Below are positions 48,051 through 55,521 of a stretch of 64,000 nt of DNA, one piece after another (position 1 is the first letter of the stretch; each line of letters opens with the position of its first letter). Both the position numbers and the translations under genes were made by a program. Under the pieces are notes generated by a model. The model was not told where the DNA came from, searched no databases, and was given only the letters and a program-made list of their open reading frames with translations. The DNA comes from Cellulosimicrobium funkei (GTDB lineage: Bacteria > Actinomycetota > Actinomycetes > Actinomycetales > Cellulomonadaceae), in assembly GCF_004519295.1 (NCBI RefSeq), contig NZ_SOZH01000007.1:124001-188000 (forward strand), in the 5' to 3' direction.

Positions 48051-49343
48051 GTGGCCCTGACGTGGCGCGCCGTCGTGCTGGCGGCGCTCGGGATCGTCCC
48101 CGTGCTGCTCGTCCCCGTGCCGGGGACGGTGCTCGTGTGGACGCTGCTCGTCGTCGCGCTGTGCGTGCTCGACGCGGCCCTCGCGGCGTCCCCGCGGCGC
48201 GTCGCGATCGAGCGGCGCGTCGCGGGCTCCGTGCGGCTGACCGACGCGACGGCGTCCCGGCTCACGCTGACGAACCTCGCCCCGCGGCGGCTGCGCGCGC
48301 TCGTGCGCGACGCGTGGCCGCCGTCCGCGGGGACGCAGGTCAACCGGCACGCCGTCGACCTGACGCCGGGCGAGGCGACGCGCGTGACGACCGTGCTCGT
48401 CCCGACGCGCCGCGGCGAGCGCGTCGCGGACCGCGTGACGATCCGCTCGTTCGGCCCGCTGCGGCTCGCCGCGCGCCAGGCCTCGATCCCCGTGCCCGGG
48501 CGGCTGCGCGTGCTCCCCGAGTTCGCGTCGCGACGCCACCTCCCGAGCCGCCTCGCGCGCCTGCGCGAGATGGACGGGCGCGCCGCGGTGCAGGTGCGCG
48601 GCGAGGGCACCGAGTTCGACTCGCTGCGCGAGTACGTGCTCGGCGACGACGTCCGCTCGATCGACTGGCGCGCGTCGGCGCGCGGCCGGGACATGGTCGT
48701 GCGCACGTGGCGGCCCGAGCGCGACCGCCGCGTGCTCATCGTCGTCGACACGTCCCGCACGTCGGCGGCGCGCGTCGGGGACGCGCCGCGCCTCGACGCG
48801 AGCATCGAGGCGGCGCTGCTGCTCGCCGCTCTTGCGGGGCGCGCCGGGGACCGCGTCGAGCTCGTCGCGTACGACCGCACCGTGCGCTCGCGCGTCGCAG
48901 GGGCCGCCGGGCCGCGCCTCATGCCCGCCATGGCGGACGCCCTCGCGCCGCTCGAGCCCGCGCTCCTCGAGACCGACTGGCCCGGCCTCGTCGGCACCGT
49001 CCACGAGCGCCTGTCGCAGCGCGCGCTCGTCGTGCTCCTGTCGACGCTCGACGCCGCCGCCGTCGAGTCCGGGCTGCTGCCCGTCGTCGGGCAGCTCACG
49101 GCCAAGCACCAGGTCGTGCTCGCCGCGGCGGGCGACCCCGAGGTCGCCGCCCTGCGCGACGACCGCACCGGGACCGCCGAGGTGTACGACGCCGCGGCCG
49201 CCGCGCGCGGCGAGATCGAGCGCGCCGCCGTGACGACGGTCCTGCGCCAGCGCGGGGTCGAGGTCGTCGACGCCCTCCCCGACGACCTCGCCCCCCGCCT
49301 CGCCGACACCTACCTGGCGCTCAAGGCGGCCGGCCGCCTCTGA
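48051..49343 (+). CDS. DUF58-domain protein
   Basis: 430 residues. Two N-terminal hydrophobic segments near residues 5-45, then an Ig-like strand region, then DUF58: EFDSLREYVLGDDVRSIDWRASARGRDMVV with the conserved DxxRxIDW core. A VWA-like domain begins VLIVVDTSRTS, with its DxSxS metal site degenerate (DTSRT). It partners MoxR in the conserved cluster. The GTG at 48051 lacks a clear ribosome-binding site and is probably reached by coupling over the 10-bp gap. A short GC hairpin follows the stop. Confidence 0.93.
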   Translation: MALTWRAVVLAALGIVPVLLVPVPGTVLVWTLLVVALCVLDAALAASPRRVAIERRVAGSVRLTDATASRLTLTNLAPRRLRALVRDAWPPSAGTQVNRHAVDLTPGEATRVTTVLVPTRRGERVADRVTIRSFGPLRLAARQASIPVPGRLRVLPEFASRRHLPSRLARLREMDGRAAVQVRGEGTEFDSLREYVLGDDVRSIDWRASARGRDMVVRTWRPERDRRVLIVVDTSRTSAARVGDAPRLDASIEAALLLAALAGRAGDRVELVAYDRTVRSRVAGAAGPRLMPAMADALAPLEPALLETDWPGLVGTVHERLSQRALVVLLSTLDAAAVESGLLPVVGQLTAKHQVVLAAAGDPEVAALRDDRTGTAEVYDAAAAARGEIERAAVTTVLRQRGVEVVDALPDDLAPRLADTYLALKAAGRL

Positions 49344-49359
49344 GCCCCCGCCGGGGGGC
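49344..49359 (+). terminator. Short GC hairpin after DUF58
   Basis: GCCCCC and GGGGGC pair across 4 nt directly after the DUF58 stop. Probably ends the membrane-cluster operon. Confidence 0.5.
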
Positions 49360-49384
49360 AACCGAGCCGGAGCCGGTGGTCGCG

Positions 49385-49480
49385 CGAGGTAGAGCCGCGG
49401 TCGCACGAGGTAGAGGCCCGGTCCCACGAGGTAGAGCCGAGGCCGCGCGAGGTAGAGGCCTGGTCTCACGAGTTGAGGTT
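49385..49480 (+). repeat. 21-bp repeat array A (5 units)
   Basis: Cores CGAGGTAGAG begin at 49385, 49406, 49427 and 49448, with a degenerate CGAGTTGAGG at 49469: exactly 21 bp apart each time. The unit consensus is the core plus SCNNGGTCNCR. The cores are almost invariant while the inter-core bases vary. No reading frame is preserved convincingly. Confidence 0.85.
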
Positions 49481-49643
49481 CCCCGGGTTCGCCGAGCAGG
49501 GATCCCGGCTCCGTCTGCGGCGCCGGGCCACCTGAAGCGCCCGGTCGGGCGCCACGACCATCCGGTCGGCGCGCAACCCGTCTGAGGTGGCACGACGTCG
49601 TCGTCCCTTCGAGCGTGGGCAGGCCCACCCCGGGCGACCACGG

Positions 49644-49810
49644 CTCTACCTGGCGGAACCACCGCTCTACCTCGCGGAACCACCGCGCTACCTCGCGCAA
49701 CCCACGCCTCTACCTCGCGCAACCACCGCTCTACCTCGCGCAAACCACGCCTCTAACTCGCGGAGCTACGGCTCTACATCGGGAGACCAGGCCTCTACCT
49801 CGCGGGAGGT
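49644..49810 (-). repeat. 21-bp repeat array B (8 units), inverted relative to array A
   Basis: On the plus strand the core reads CTCTACCTCG, the reverse complement of array A, at 49644, 49665, 49686, 49708, 49729, 49751, 49772 and 49793. Spacing is 21 or 22 bp. Unit consensus on the minus strand matches array A. The 163 bp between the arrays (49481-49643) hold no gene, only short inverted repeats such as GCCACCT and AGGTGGC. Confidence 0.85.
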
Positions 49811-49850
49811 GGTTCCGGGGCCCTCTCCCCCGACCGTCAGGGGCGGGAGG

Positions 49851-49856
49851 TAGGGT
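49851..49856 (+). promoter_or_regulatory. -10 box for the 40-residue peptide and AlkZ-type gene
   Basis: TAGGGT, about 37 nt before the GTG at 49893 and 41 bp past the end of array B. Confidence 0.45.
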
Positions 49857-49892
49857 CGTCCAGCACGTCCATCCCGACCTCAGGAGACTCCC

Positions 49893-50015
49893 GTGGCCTG
49901 GCAGCCGACCGACCCCCGGCAGCGCGTCCGGCGCAACCGTCGCGTCGCGATCATCGTCGTGGTGGCGCTGCTCGCGACGTTCCTCGTCCCGGCGCTCGCG
50001 ATCGTCCTGTCCTGA
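49893..50015 (+). CDS. Small single-pass membrane protein (40 residues)
   Basis: GTG start behind AGGAG, stop at 50015. The protein begins MAWQPTDPRQRVRRNRRV, an Arg-rich cytoplasmic tail, then one hydrophobic helix of about 20 residues (IIVVVALLATFLVPALAIVL). The positive-inside rule predicts N-terminus in the cytoplasm. Its stop is 7 nt before the next gene, so the two are co-transcribed. It is too short for most gene callers. No homolog is recognised; it could be a membrane-anchoring or toxin-like peptide, but nothing shows that. Confidence 0.75.
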   Translation: MAWQPTDPRQRVRRNRRVAIIVVVALLATFLVPALAIVLS

Positions 50016-50022
50016 CGGGCCG

Positions 50023-51333
50023 ATGGCCGACGAGCGGTTCGGGCCGCGGCTGAGCCACGACGACCTCAACCGGGCGCTGCTCGCGCGCCAGCACCTCGCG
50101 GCCCCGCGCGACGCGACCGTGCTGGACGAGGTGCGCCACCTCGTCGGCCTGCAGTCGCAGGTCCCGTCGTCGCCGTACCCGGCGCTCTGGTCGCGCCTGG
50201 CGGGCTTCGCGCCGGACGACCTGGGCGACCGCCTGCTCGACCACCAGGTGGTGCGCGTCGCGACGCTGCGTGGCACGGTGCACCTCGTCGCGGCCGACGA
50301 CGCGCTCGAGCTGACGGCGCTCGCCCGCCCCGGTCTGGCGACCTACCTGCGGTCGCGGAACCAGCACGGGACGGCGCTCGCCCATGTCGACCTCGACGAC
50401 CTCGAGCGCGCGGCGCGCGACCTGCTCGCGGACCCGCTGACGTCGGTCGAGCTGGGGCTGCGCCTCGCGGAGCGCTGGCCCGACGTCGACCCGAAGCACC
50501 TCGCGTACGCGGCCCGCTGCCTGCTCCCGCTCGTGCAGGTCCCGCCCCGCGGCCTGTGGGGCGCGAGCGGCACGGGCACGACGACCACCTGGACGACGGC
50601 GCAGGCCTGGCTCGGGCGGTCCGACGACGCCCTCGACGCCGTCGCGCACGGCACGGACCCGGACGCGACGCTCGCGGCGCGCGTCCGGCTCGTGCGCCGG
50701 TACCTCGCGGCGTTCGGCCCGGCGTCGGTGGCGGACGCGCAGCGCTGGGCGGGCCTGACCCGGCTGCGCGCCGCGGTCGACGTGCTGCGACCGGAGCTCG
50801 TGACGTTCACCGGCCCGGCCGGCACCGAGCTCCTCGACCTGCCCGACGCGCCGCGCCCACCGGGCGACGAGCCCGTGCCCGTGGTCCTCGCGGGCGACTT
50901 CGACAACCTGCTCCTGTCCCACGACGACCGCACGCGCGTCCTCGGGGACCTGCCGGTCACGAGCGTCGTGAGCGTCAACGGTCAGGTCGCGGCGGCGGTC
51001 CTCGTCGACGGCCGCGTCGCGGGCGCCTGGACGGCCCGCCCGGCGGCACCGGCGGCGCGCAGCGCCCGAGCAGCGACCGCGAACACCCCTAGCGCCCGAG
51101 CAGCGGCCCCGGCCGACGGGACGCGCCCGGTCGACGGGACGGACGTCGTCGTGCACGTCGAGGTGCGGCCCCTGCGCGCACGGAGCGGCCCCGGCGCGTC
51201 CGGCGGCGAGGCGCCGAGCCTCGCCGACCGACTGCGCGACCCCGCGGTGCGCGACGAGGTCGTCGCGCGCGCCGAGGACTGGGTGCGGTGCGGGTGGCCG
51301 GACGCGCGGGCGCGCGTCGTCGTCGACGGCTGA
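50023..51333 (+). CDS. AlkZ-type winged-helix DNA glycosylase (QxQ class)
   Basis: 436 residues of the HTH_42 superfamily. Seen: VGLQSQVPSSPY with the catalytic motif Q44-S-Q46, the hallmark of the AlkZ branch, which unhooks bulky alkyl crosslinks such as those from azinomycin in Streptomyces. Also LRGTVHLVAADDA, VAGDFDNLLLSHDDRTRV and a disordered Ala-rich insert near residues 345-375. AlkZ proteins often confer resistance to a self-made or environmental genotoxin, but no toxin cluster is visible here. The ATG at 50023 follows the small membrane peptide gene by 7 bp. Confidence 0.88.
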   Translation: MADERFGPRLSHDDLNRALLARQHLAAPRDATVLDEVRHLVGLQSQVPSSPYPALWSRLAGFAPDDLGDRLLDHQVVRVATLRGTVHLVAADDALELTALARPGLATYLRSRNQHGTALAHVDLDDLERAARDLLADPLTSVELGLRLAERWPDVDPKHLAYAARCLLPLVQVPPRGLWGASGTGTTTTWTTAQAWLGRSDDALDAVAHGTDPDATLAARVRLVRRYLAAFGPASVADAQRWAGLTRLRAAVDVLRPELVTFTGPAGTELLDLPDAPRPPGDEPVPVVLAGDFDNLLLSHDDRTRVLGDLPVTSVVSVNGQVAAAVLVDGRVAGAWTARPAAPAARSARAATANTPSARAAAPADGTRPVDGTDVVVHVEVRPLRARSGPGASGGEAPSLADRLRDPAVRDEVVARAEDWVRCGWPDARARVVVDG

Positions 51334-51344
51334 GGCATCGTCGG

Positions 51345-52334
51345 TCAGGCCGCGACGGGGGCCGTGTCGCCCGCGTGGTCGGCCGTGAGGTCGCCCGTCT
51401 CCCCGGCCCGGACCGCGCGGCGACCGAGCACGATCGTGTAGACCCAGAACGCCGCGAGCGCGACCGCCCCGATCACGATCTTGAGCCACCACGGCAGCTC
51501 CGACCCGGTGACGAACCCCTCGATGACGCCGGAGACCGCGAGCGCGATCGCGAGGCCGATCGCGACGGTGACGAGCGCCCGGCCCTCCTGCGCGAGGGCG
51601 CGCGAGCGCGGCAGGGGCCCGGGGTCGATCCACGCCCAGAAGATCCGCAGCCCGGCGGCGCCGGCGACGAAGATCGACATGAGCTCGAGCAGCCCGTGCG
51701 GCGCGATGAGCTGGAGGAAGAGCGCGAGCTCGCCGTGCGCGGCCATCATGCCGCCGATCGAGCCGATGCCGACCGCGTTCTGGAACAGGACCCACACGGG
51801 GAACACCCCCGTGATCCCGAGGCCCACGCAGAAGGCCGCGATCCGCGCGTTGTTCGTCCACACGACGGCGGCGAAGTCGACGCCCGGGTCGTAGTAGGAC
51901 GCGAACGCGTCGTTCACGTACTCCTCCTGGACGCTGGGCGGGCCCATGGAGGCGAGGCCCTCGGGCGTGGTCGCGACCCAGACGCCCGCGACGAGCGCGA
52001 CGAGGAGGCACGCGGCGGTCACGCCGACCGACCACCACCGGATCCGGTAGAGCGCGGCCGGGAGGGACACCGTGAGGAACCGCACGACGTCGCGCCACGC
52101 GGGTTCGTGCGCCCCCGCGATGCGCGTGCGGGCGCGCCCGAGGAGCACGGACAGGCGCGAGATGAGCACCGGGTCCGGCGCGACGGAGCGCACGGTCGAC
52201 AGGTGCGTCGCGACGGACTGGTAGAGCCGGACGAGCTCGTCGGCCTCCGCGCCGTCGAGCGTGCGGCGGCGGACGAGCGCGTCGAGGCGGTCCCACTCCG
52301 CGCCGTGCACGTCGGTGAAGGCGTCGAGGTCCAC
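51345..52334 (-). CDS. SpoIIM-like (DUF95) integral membrane protein
   Basis: 329 residues. A soluble N-terminal helical region (DAFTDVHGAEWDRLDALVRRR through TRIAGAHEPAW, about 85 residues) is followed by about five membrane helices. The SpoIIM pattern is visible in NNARIAAFCVGLGITGVFPVWVLFQNAVGIG and LIAPHGLLELMSIFVAGAAGL. In sporulating Firmicutes SpoIIM drives engulfment; the actinobacterial relatives sit beside MoxR/DUF58 and RDD genes and have an unknown envelope role. The GTG at 52334 has CAGGGT 7 nt upstream, allowing a leaderless start. Divergent from the RDD gene. Confidence 0.88.
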   Translation of the reverse strand: MDLDAFTDVHGAEWDRLDALVRRRTLDGAEADELVRLYQSVATHLSTVRSVAPDPVLISRLSVLLGRARTRIAGAHEPAWRDVVRFLTVSLPAALYRIRWWSVGVTAACLLVALVAGVWVATTPEGLASMGPPSVQEEYVNDAFASYYDPGVDFAAVVWTNNARIAAFCVGLGITGVFPVWVLFQNAVGIGSIGGMMAAHGELALFLQLIAPHGLLELMSIFVAGAAGLRIFWAWIDPGPLPRSRALAQEGRALVTVAIGLAIALAVSGVIEGFVTGSELPWWLKIVIGAVALAAFWVYTIVLGRRAVRAGETGDLTADHAGDTAPVAA

Positions 52335-52420
52335 GACCGATACCCTGCCACACGGGGCGTGCCGCCGGTGCGCCGACCGACCGGCGGGCAGGACCCGCGA
52401 CGGCGAGGACGGGAGCGGGC

Positions 52421-53239
52421 GTGCGCGAGGGCATCGTGATCGGCGAGGGCGTGGTCCTGGACGCGCGACCGGCGTCGTTCGTGACGCGCGGGCTCGCGCT
52501 CGCGCTCGACCTGCTCGTCGTGCTCGTGTTCTTCGTCGCGACGCTCTTCGTACTCGGCGCCTCGCTGGGCTCGCTCGAGCTCGACCTGGTCACCGCGATC
52601 CTCATCGCGTTCTCGGTCCTCGTCATGGTCGTCATCCCGACGACGGTCGAGACGCTCTCGCGCGGCCGCTCGCTCGGCAAGCTCGCGCTCGGCATCCGGG
52701 TCGTGCGCGACGACGGCGGCCCGGTCCGGTTCCGGCACGCGTTCCTGCGGGCGCTCGTCGGGGTCGGCGAGATCTGGCTGACGTTCGGCTCGGTCGCGCT
52801 CGTCGCGTCGCTGACGAACGACAAGGGCAAGCGGCTCGGCGACATGGCGGCGGGCACGTACGCGATCCGGGTGCGGGGCGGGCGACCGACGCTCGCCCCG
52901 CTCGCGATGCCGCCCTACCTCGCCGCGTGGGCCGCGCACGCCGACATGCGCCGGCTGCCGGACGGCCTCGCGCTGGCCGCCCGGCAGTTCCTCGGGCGCG
53001 CCGACCGCCTGCACCCGGCGTCGCGCGCGCGGCTGGGCCAGGAGCTCGCGGGGCAGGTCGAGCGGTACGTCGCTCCGGGCCCGCCGCCCGGCACCCACCC
53101 CGAGACGTTCCTGCTCGCCGTGCTCACCGAACGCCGCGACCGGGACCGCGCGACGGCCCACCGTGCGCAGGCCGCCGCGCGGGAGCAGGCCGAGCTGCTC
53201 CACCGGCTCCCCTACTCGGTGCCCGACCCGACGCGCTGA
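52421..53239 (+). CDS. RDD-family membrane protein
   Basis: 272 residues. RDD helices near residues 20-50 and 60-85, with RPASFVTRGLALALDLLVV carrying the Arg and Asp of the RDD motif and SLGKLALGIRVVRDDGG after the second helix. A long cytoplasmic C-terminal half follows, rich in Ala/Arg/Leu helices. It is the conserved partner of the divergent SpoIIM-like gene. The GTG at 52421 follows GGGAGCGGGC. The 3' end overlaps the convergent acyltransferase by 28 bp. Confidence 0.88.
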   Translation: MREGIVIGEGVVLDARPASFVTRGLALALDLLVVLVFFVATLFVLGASLGSLELDLVTAILIAFSVLVMVVIPTTVETLSRGRSLGKLALGIRVVRDDGGPVRFRHAFLRALVGVGEIWLTFGSVALVASLTNDKGKRLGDMAAGTYAIRVRGGRPTLAPLAMPPYLAAWAAHADMRRLPDGLALAARQFLGRADRLHPASRARLGQELAGQVERYVAPGPPPGTHPETFLLAVLTERRDRDRATAHRAQAAAREQAELLHRLPYSVPDPTR

Positions 53240-54564
53240 CGCGCGCGGCGCCCCGTCGGGGCGTCCTCGAACCGCCCGACGGCGCGCGCGATCCCGACGA
53301 GCACGAGGGCGAACGCGCCGAACCACACGGGCCGGCTCGCCCACCAGTCGGCGCCGCCGACGGCCGGGAGCTCCTGCCCGAGCACCACGAGGACGACCCC
53401 GACCACGACCACCATCGCGGTGAGGTGCCACAGGTACACGGTCATCGAGCGTCGCGCGAGACCGCGCACGACGGACCGCCCCCGGCCGTCGGCCCAGCGC
53501 ACGAGCGGTCCCCGCGCGGCGAGCGCGAGCGCGACGAGCGCGACGGCGTGCAGCACGACGGGCGCGGTCGGCGGCCCGAGGTTGGAGATGGCGTCGCCCG
53601 GCATGCCGATGAGCGAGACCGGGTAGGGCCCGACGGCGACGAGCAGGGCGGCGAGGGAAGCCGCGGCGAGCCCGACGGCCACGAGCACGCGGGGCCGCGG
53701 CACGACGGCGACGGGGACGACGCGGCCCCGGCGCACGACCCGCAGGCCCGAGCGGGCGTCGGCATAGAGGAGCCCGACCGCGTAGGGCACGGCCCACACG
53801 AGCACCACGTTGACGAGCGCGAGCCGCTCGAGCCCGGCGCCGAACCGCAGGGCCTCGACCGCGAGCGGGGCCGCGGCGAGCCCGGCGACGGCCCACCAGC
53901 CGGCGGCGTGCAGCGCGCGACGCAGGAGCGGCGTGAGGACGACGAGACCGAGGTAGACCGCGAGGAACCACAGGAGCTGCGGCGCGAGCGTCGCGAGCGA
54001 GCGGACGGCGTCGGCCGGGAGCCCGACGGCCAGCAGGACGCCGACGGCGACCACCCACGCCCCGACGAAGACGGCCACCGGCCGCAGCAGGCGCGGCAGC
54101 CGGGCGCCCGCGAGGCGGACGCCGTCGGCCAGGTCGGCGACGGCGCTCGGGCGGGTCACGACCCGGCCCCGGGCCGCGGTCCCACCAGGGCCGCCGGCAC
54201 GCCGCAGCCCGTACGCCGCCGAGGCGCCCGCCGCGAAGAACAGCAGGGCGAGCACCTGGAGCACCCACGTCACGGCCCACCCGGCGCCGTGCGCGAGGGC
54301 GTTCCCGATCCGGAGCTGCTCGCCGTCCCACGTCGCGTCCGCCATGAGCCAGTGCACCGTGAGGACGCTGAGGGTCGCGACGGCGCGCACGGCGTCGACG
54401 AACACGTCGCGCGACGGGCGACGCGGTCCCTCGCCCGCCGCGGCCGCCGCGCCGGGCCGGTCCGGGCGCGGGGCCGGCGGGCCGCCGTCCCGGGTCCGGC
54501 GCGAGGCCGGGAGGACGGGCGACGACGCGCGGGGTCGGGCGGGGGGTGGCGACAGGACGGCCAC
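53212..54564 (-). CDS. Acyltransferase-3-family integral membrane protein
   Basis: 450 residues. After a Pro/Arg/Ala-rich cytoplasmic tail of about 50 residues, the first helix carries the family start RDVFVDAVRAVATLSVLTVHW with the conserved His. About ten membrane helices follow, and YLWHLTAMVVVVGV near residue 375 is the second conserved His region. Such proteins acetylate or succinylate surface glycans or peptidoglycan. The substrate is not indicated. GAGGAG precedes the GTG. The TAG stop lies inside the end of the RDD gene, an unusual convergent overlap. Confidence 0.88.
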   Translation of the reverse strand: MAVLSPPPARPRASSPVLPASRRTRDGGPPAPRPDRPGAAAAAGEGPRRPSRDVFVDAVRAVATLSVLTVHWLMADATWDGEQLRIGNALAHGAGWAVTWVLQVLALLFFAAGASAAYGLRRAGGPGGTAARGRVVTRPSAVADLADGVRLAGARLPRLLRPVAVFVGAWVVAVGVLLAVGLPADAVRSLATLAPQLLWFLAVYLGLVVLTPLLRRALHAAGWWAVAGLAAAPLAVEALRFGAGLERLALVNVVLVWAVPYAVGLLYADARSGLRVVRRGRVVPVAVVPRPRVLVAVGLAAASLAALLVAVGPYPVSLIGMPGDAISNLGPPTAPVVLHAVALVALALAARGPLVRWADGRGRSVVRGLARRSMTVYLWHLTAMVVVVGVVLVVLGQELPAVGGADWWASRPVWFGAFALVLVGIARAVGRFEDAPTGRRARQRVGSGTE

Positions 54565-54630
54565 GGGATGCTCCTCGGTCGGCAGGCCCGGGAGGTCTCC
54601 CGGTGCTCACCAGTCTGGAAACATCCCGTT

Positions 54631-54740
54631 CGTCCCGGTACGGGACGGTCCCCCGACCGCGTCGCGGTCGTCCACCGAGGTTCCGGGGGGTTGTCCCCCG
54701 CCGCTCGGACCTGGAGTCGCTGAGACCTGGAGGCGCTGAG
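54631..54740. repeat. Intergenic inverted repeat and 16-bp tandem duplication
   Basis: At 54631-54647 a 7-bp inverted repeat (CGTCCCG, GTA, CGGGACG) lies upstream of the acyltransferase and may be an operator. At 54709-54724 and 54725-54740 a 16-bp sequence is tandemly repeated with one mismatch, just before the end of the NarL-type regulator gene. Confidence 0.5.
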
Positions 54741-54746
54741 AGCCGC

Positions 54747-55406
54747 TCAGACCTTGAGGTAGCGCAGCACCGCGAGGACGCGGCGGTGGTCGCCGGCGTC
54801 CTGCGGCAGCCCGAGCTTGCCGAAGATCGAGGTGACGTTCTTCTCGACCGCGCCGTAGGAGAGGAACAGGGCCTCCGCGATGGCGGAGTTCGACCGGCCC
54901 TGCGCCATGAGCTCGAGCACCTCGGTCTCGCGCGGCGTGAGGCGCGCGAGACCGTCGTCGGACCGCGACGCGCCCATGAGCTGGCTCACGACCTCCGGGT
55001 CGAGGACGGTCTGGCCCGCGGCGATGCGCGTGAGCGCGTCGACGAACTCGCCGACGTCCGCGACCCGGTCCTTGAGGAGGTAGCCGACGCCGCGCGCCCC
55101 GCCCGTGAGCAGCTCGCTCGCGAACCGCGTCTCGACGTACTGGGAGAACAGCAGCACCCCGAGATCGGGGTGCGCCGCGCGCAGCGCCAGGGCCGCGCGC
55201 AGCCCCTCGTCCGTGAACGTCGGGGGCATGCGGATGTCGACGACGGCGACGTCCGGCAGCGCGTCCTGCGCCGCGAGCCGCGCGACCTGCGCGACGAGCT
55301 CGTCGCCGTCCGCGACCGCCGCCGCGACCTCGTGGCCGCGGCGGGTGACGAGCGCGACGAGACCGTCGCGCAGGATGGCGGAGTCCTCGGCGATGACGAG
55401 CCGCAT
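54747..55406 (-). CDS. NarL/LuxR-family response regulator
   Basis: 219 residues. Receiver: VIAEDSAILRDGL, phospho-acceptor Asp in VVDIRMPP, Lys in YLLKDRV. The C-terminal LuxR helix-turn-helix reads LTPRETEVLELMAQGRSNSAIAEALFLSYGAVEKNVTSIFGKLG. This matches DesR/LiaR-like regulators paired with HisKA_3 kinases. GGAAGGA precedes the ATG. It follows its kinase on the same strand with a gap of 115 bp. Confidence 0.95.
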   Translation of the reverse strand: MRLVIAEDSAILRDGLVALVTRRGHEVAAAVADGDELVAQVARLAAQDALPDVAVVDIRMPPTFTDEGLRAALALRAAHPDLGVLLFSQYVETRFASELLTGGARGVGYLLKDRVADVGEFVDALTRIAAGQTVLDPEVVSQLMGASRSDDGLARLTPRETEVLELMAQGRSNSAIAEALFLSYGAVEKNVTSIFGKLGLPQDAGDHRRVLAVLRYLKV

Positions 55407-55521
55407 GGTGTCCTTCCGGTCGGGCGGGCCGGGCGGCCCGGGCGGGCGCGGTGCCCCGGGGACATCCTGCCCGACGCCGTCCCGCCACCCGGGCAGGACC
55501 GTCCCGTCCGTGCGCAGCACG

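Noticed and set aside
49385-49810. CRISPR array
   Set aside because: Repeats are 21 bp end to end with only about 11 variable bases between cores, there are no 30-40-bp spacers, orientation flips, and no cas gene is present.
49616-49850. Protein encoded by array B (Ser/Thr/Arg/Leu repeats)
   Set aside because: The 21- and 22-bp spacings shift the frame between units, there is no ribosome-binding site, and array A has no equivalent frame.
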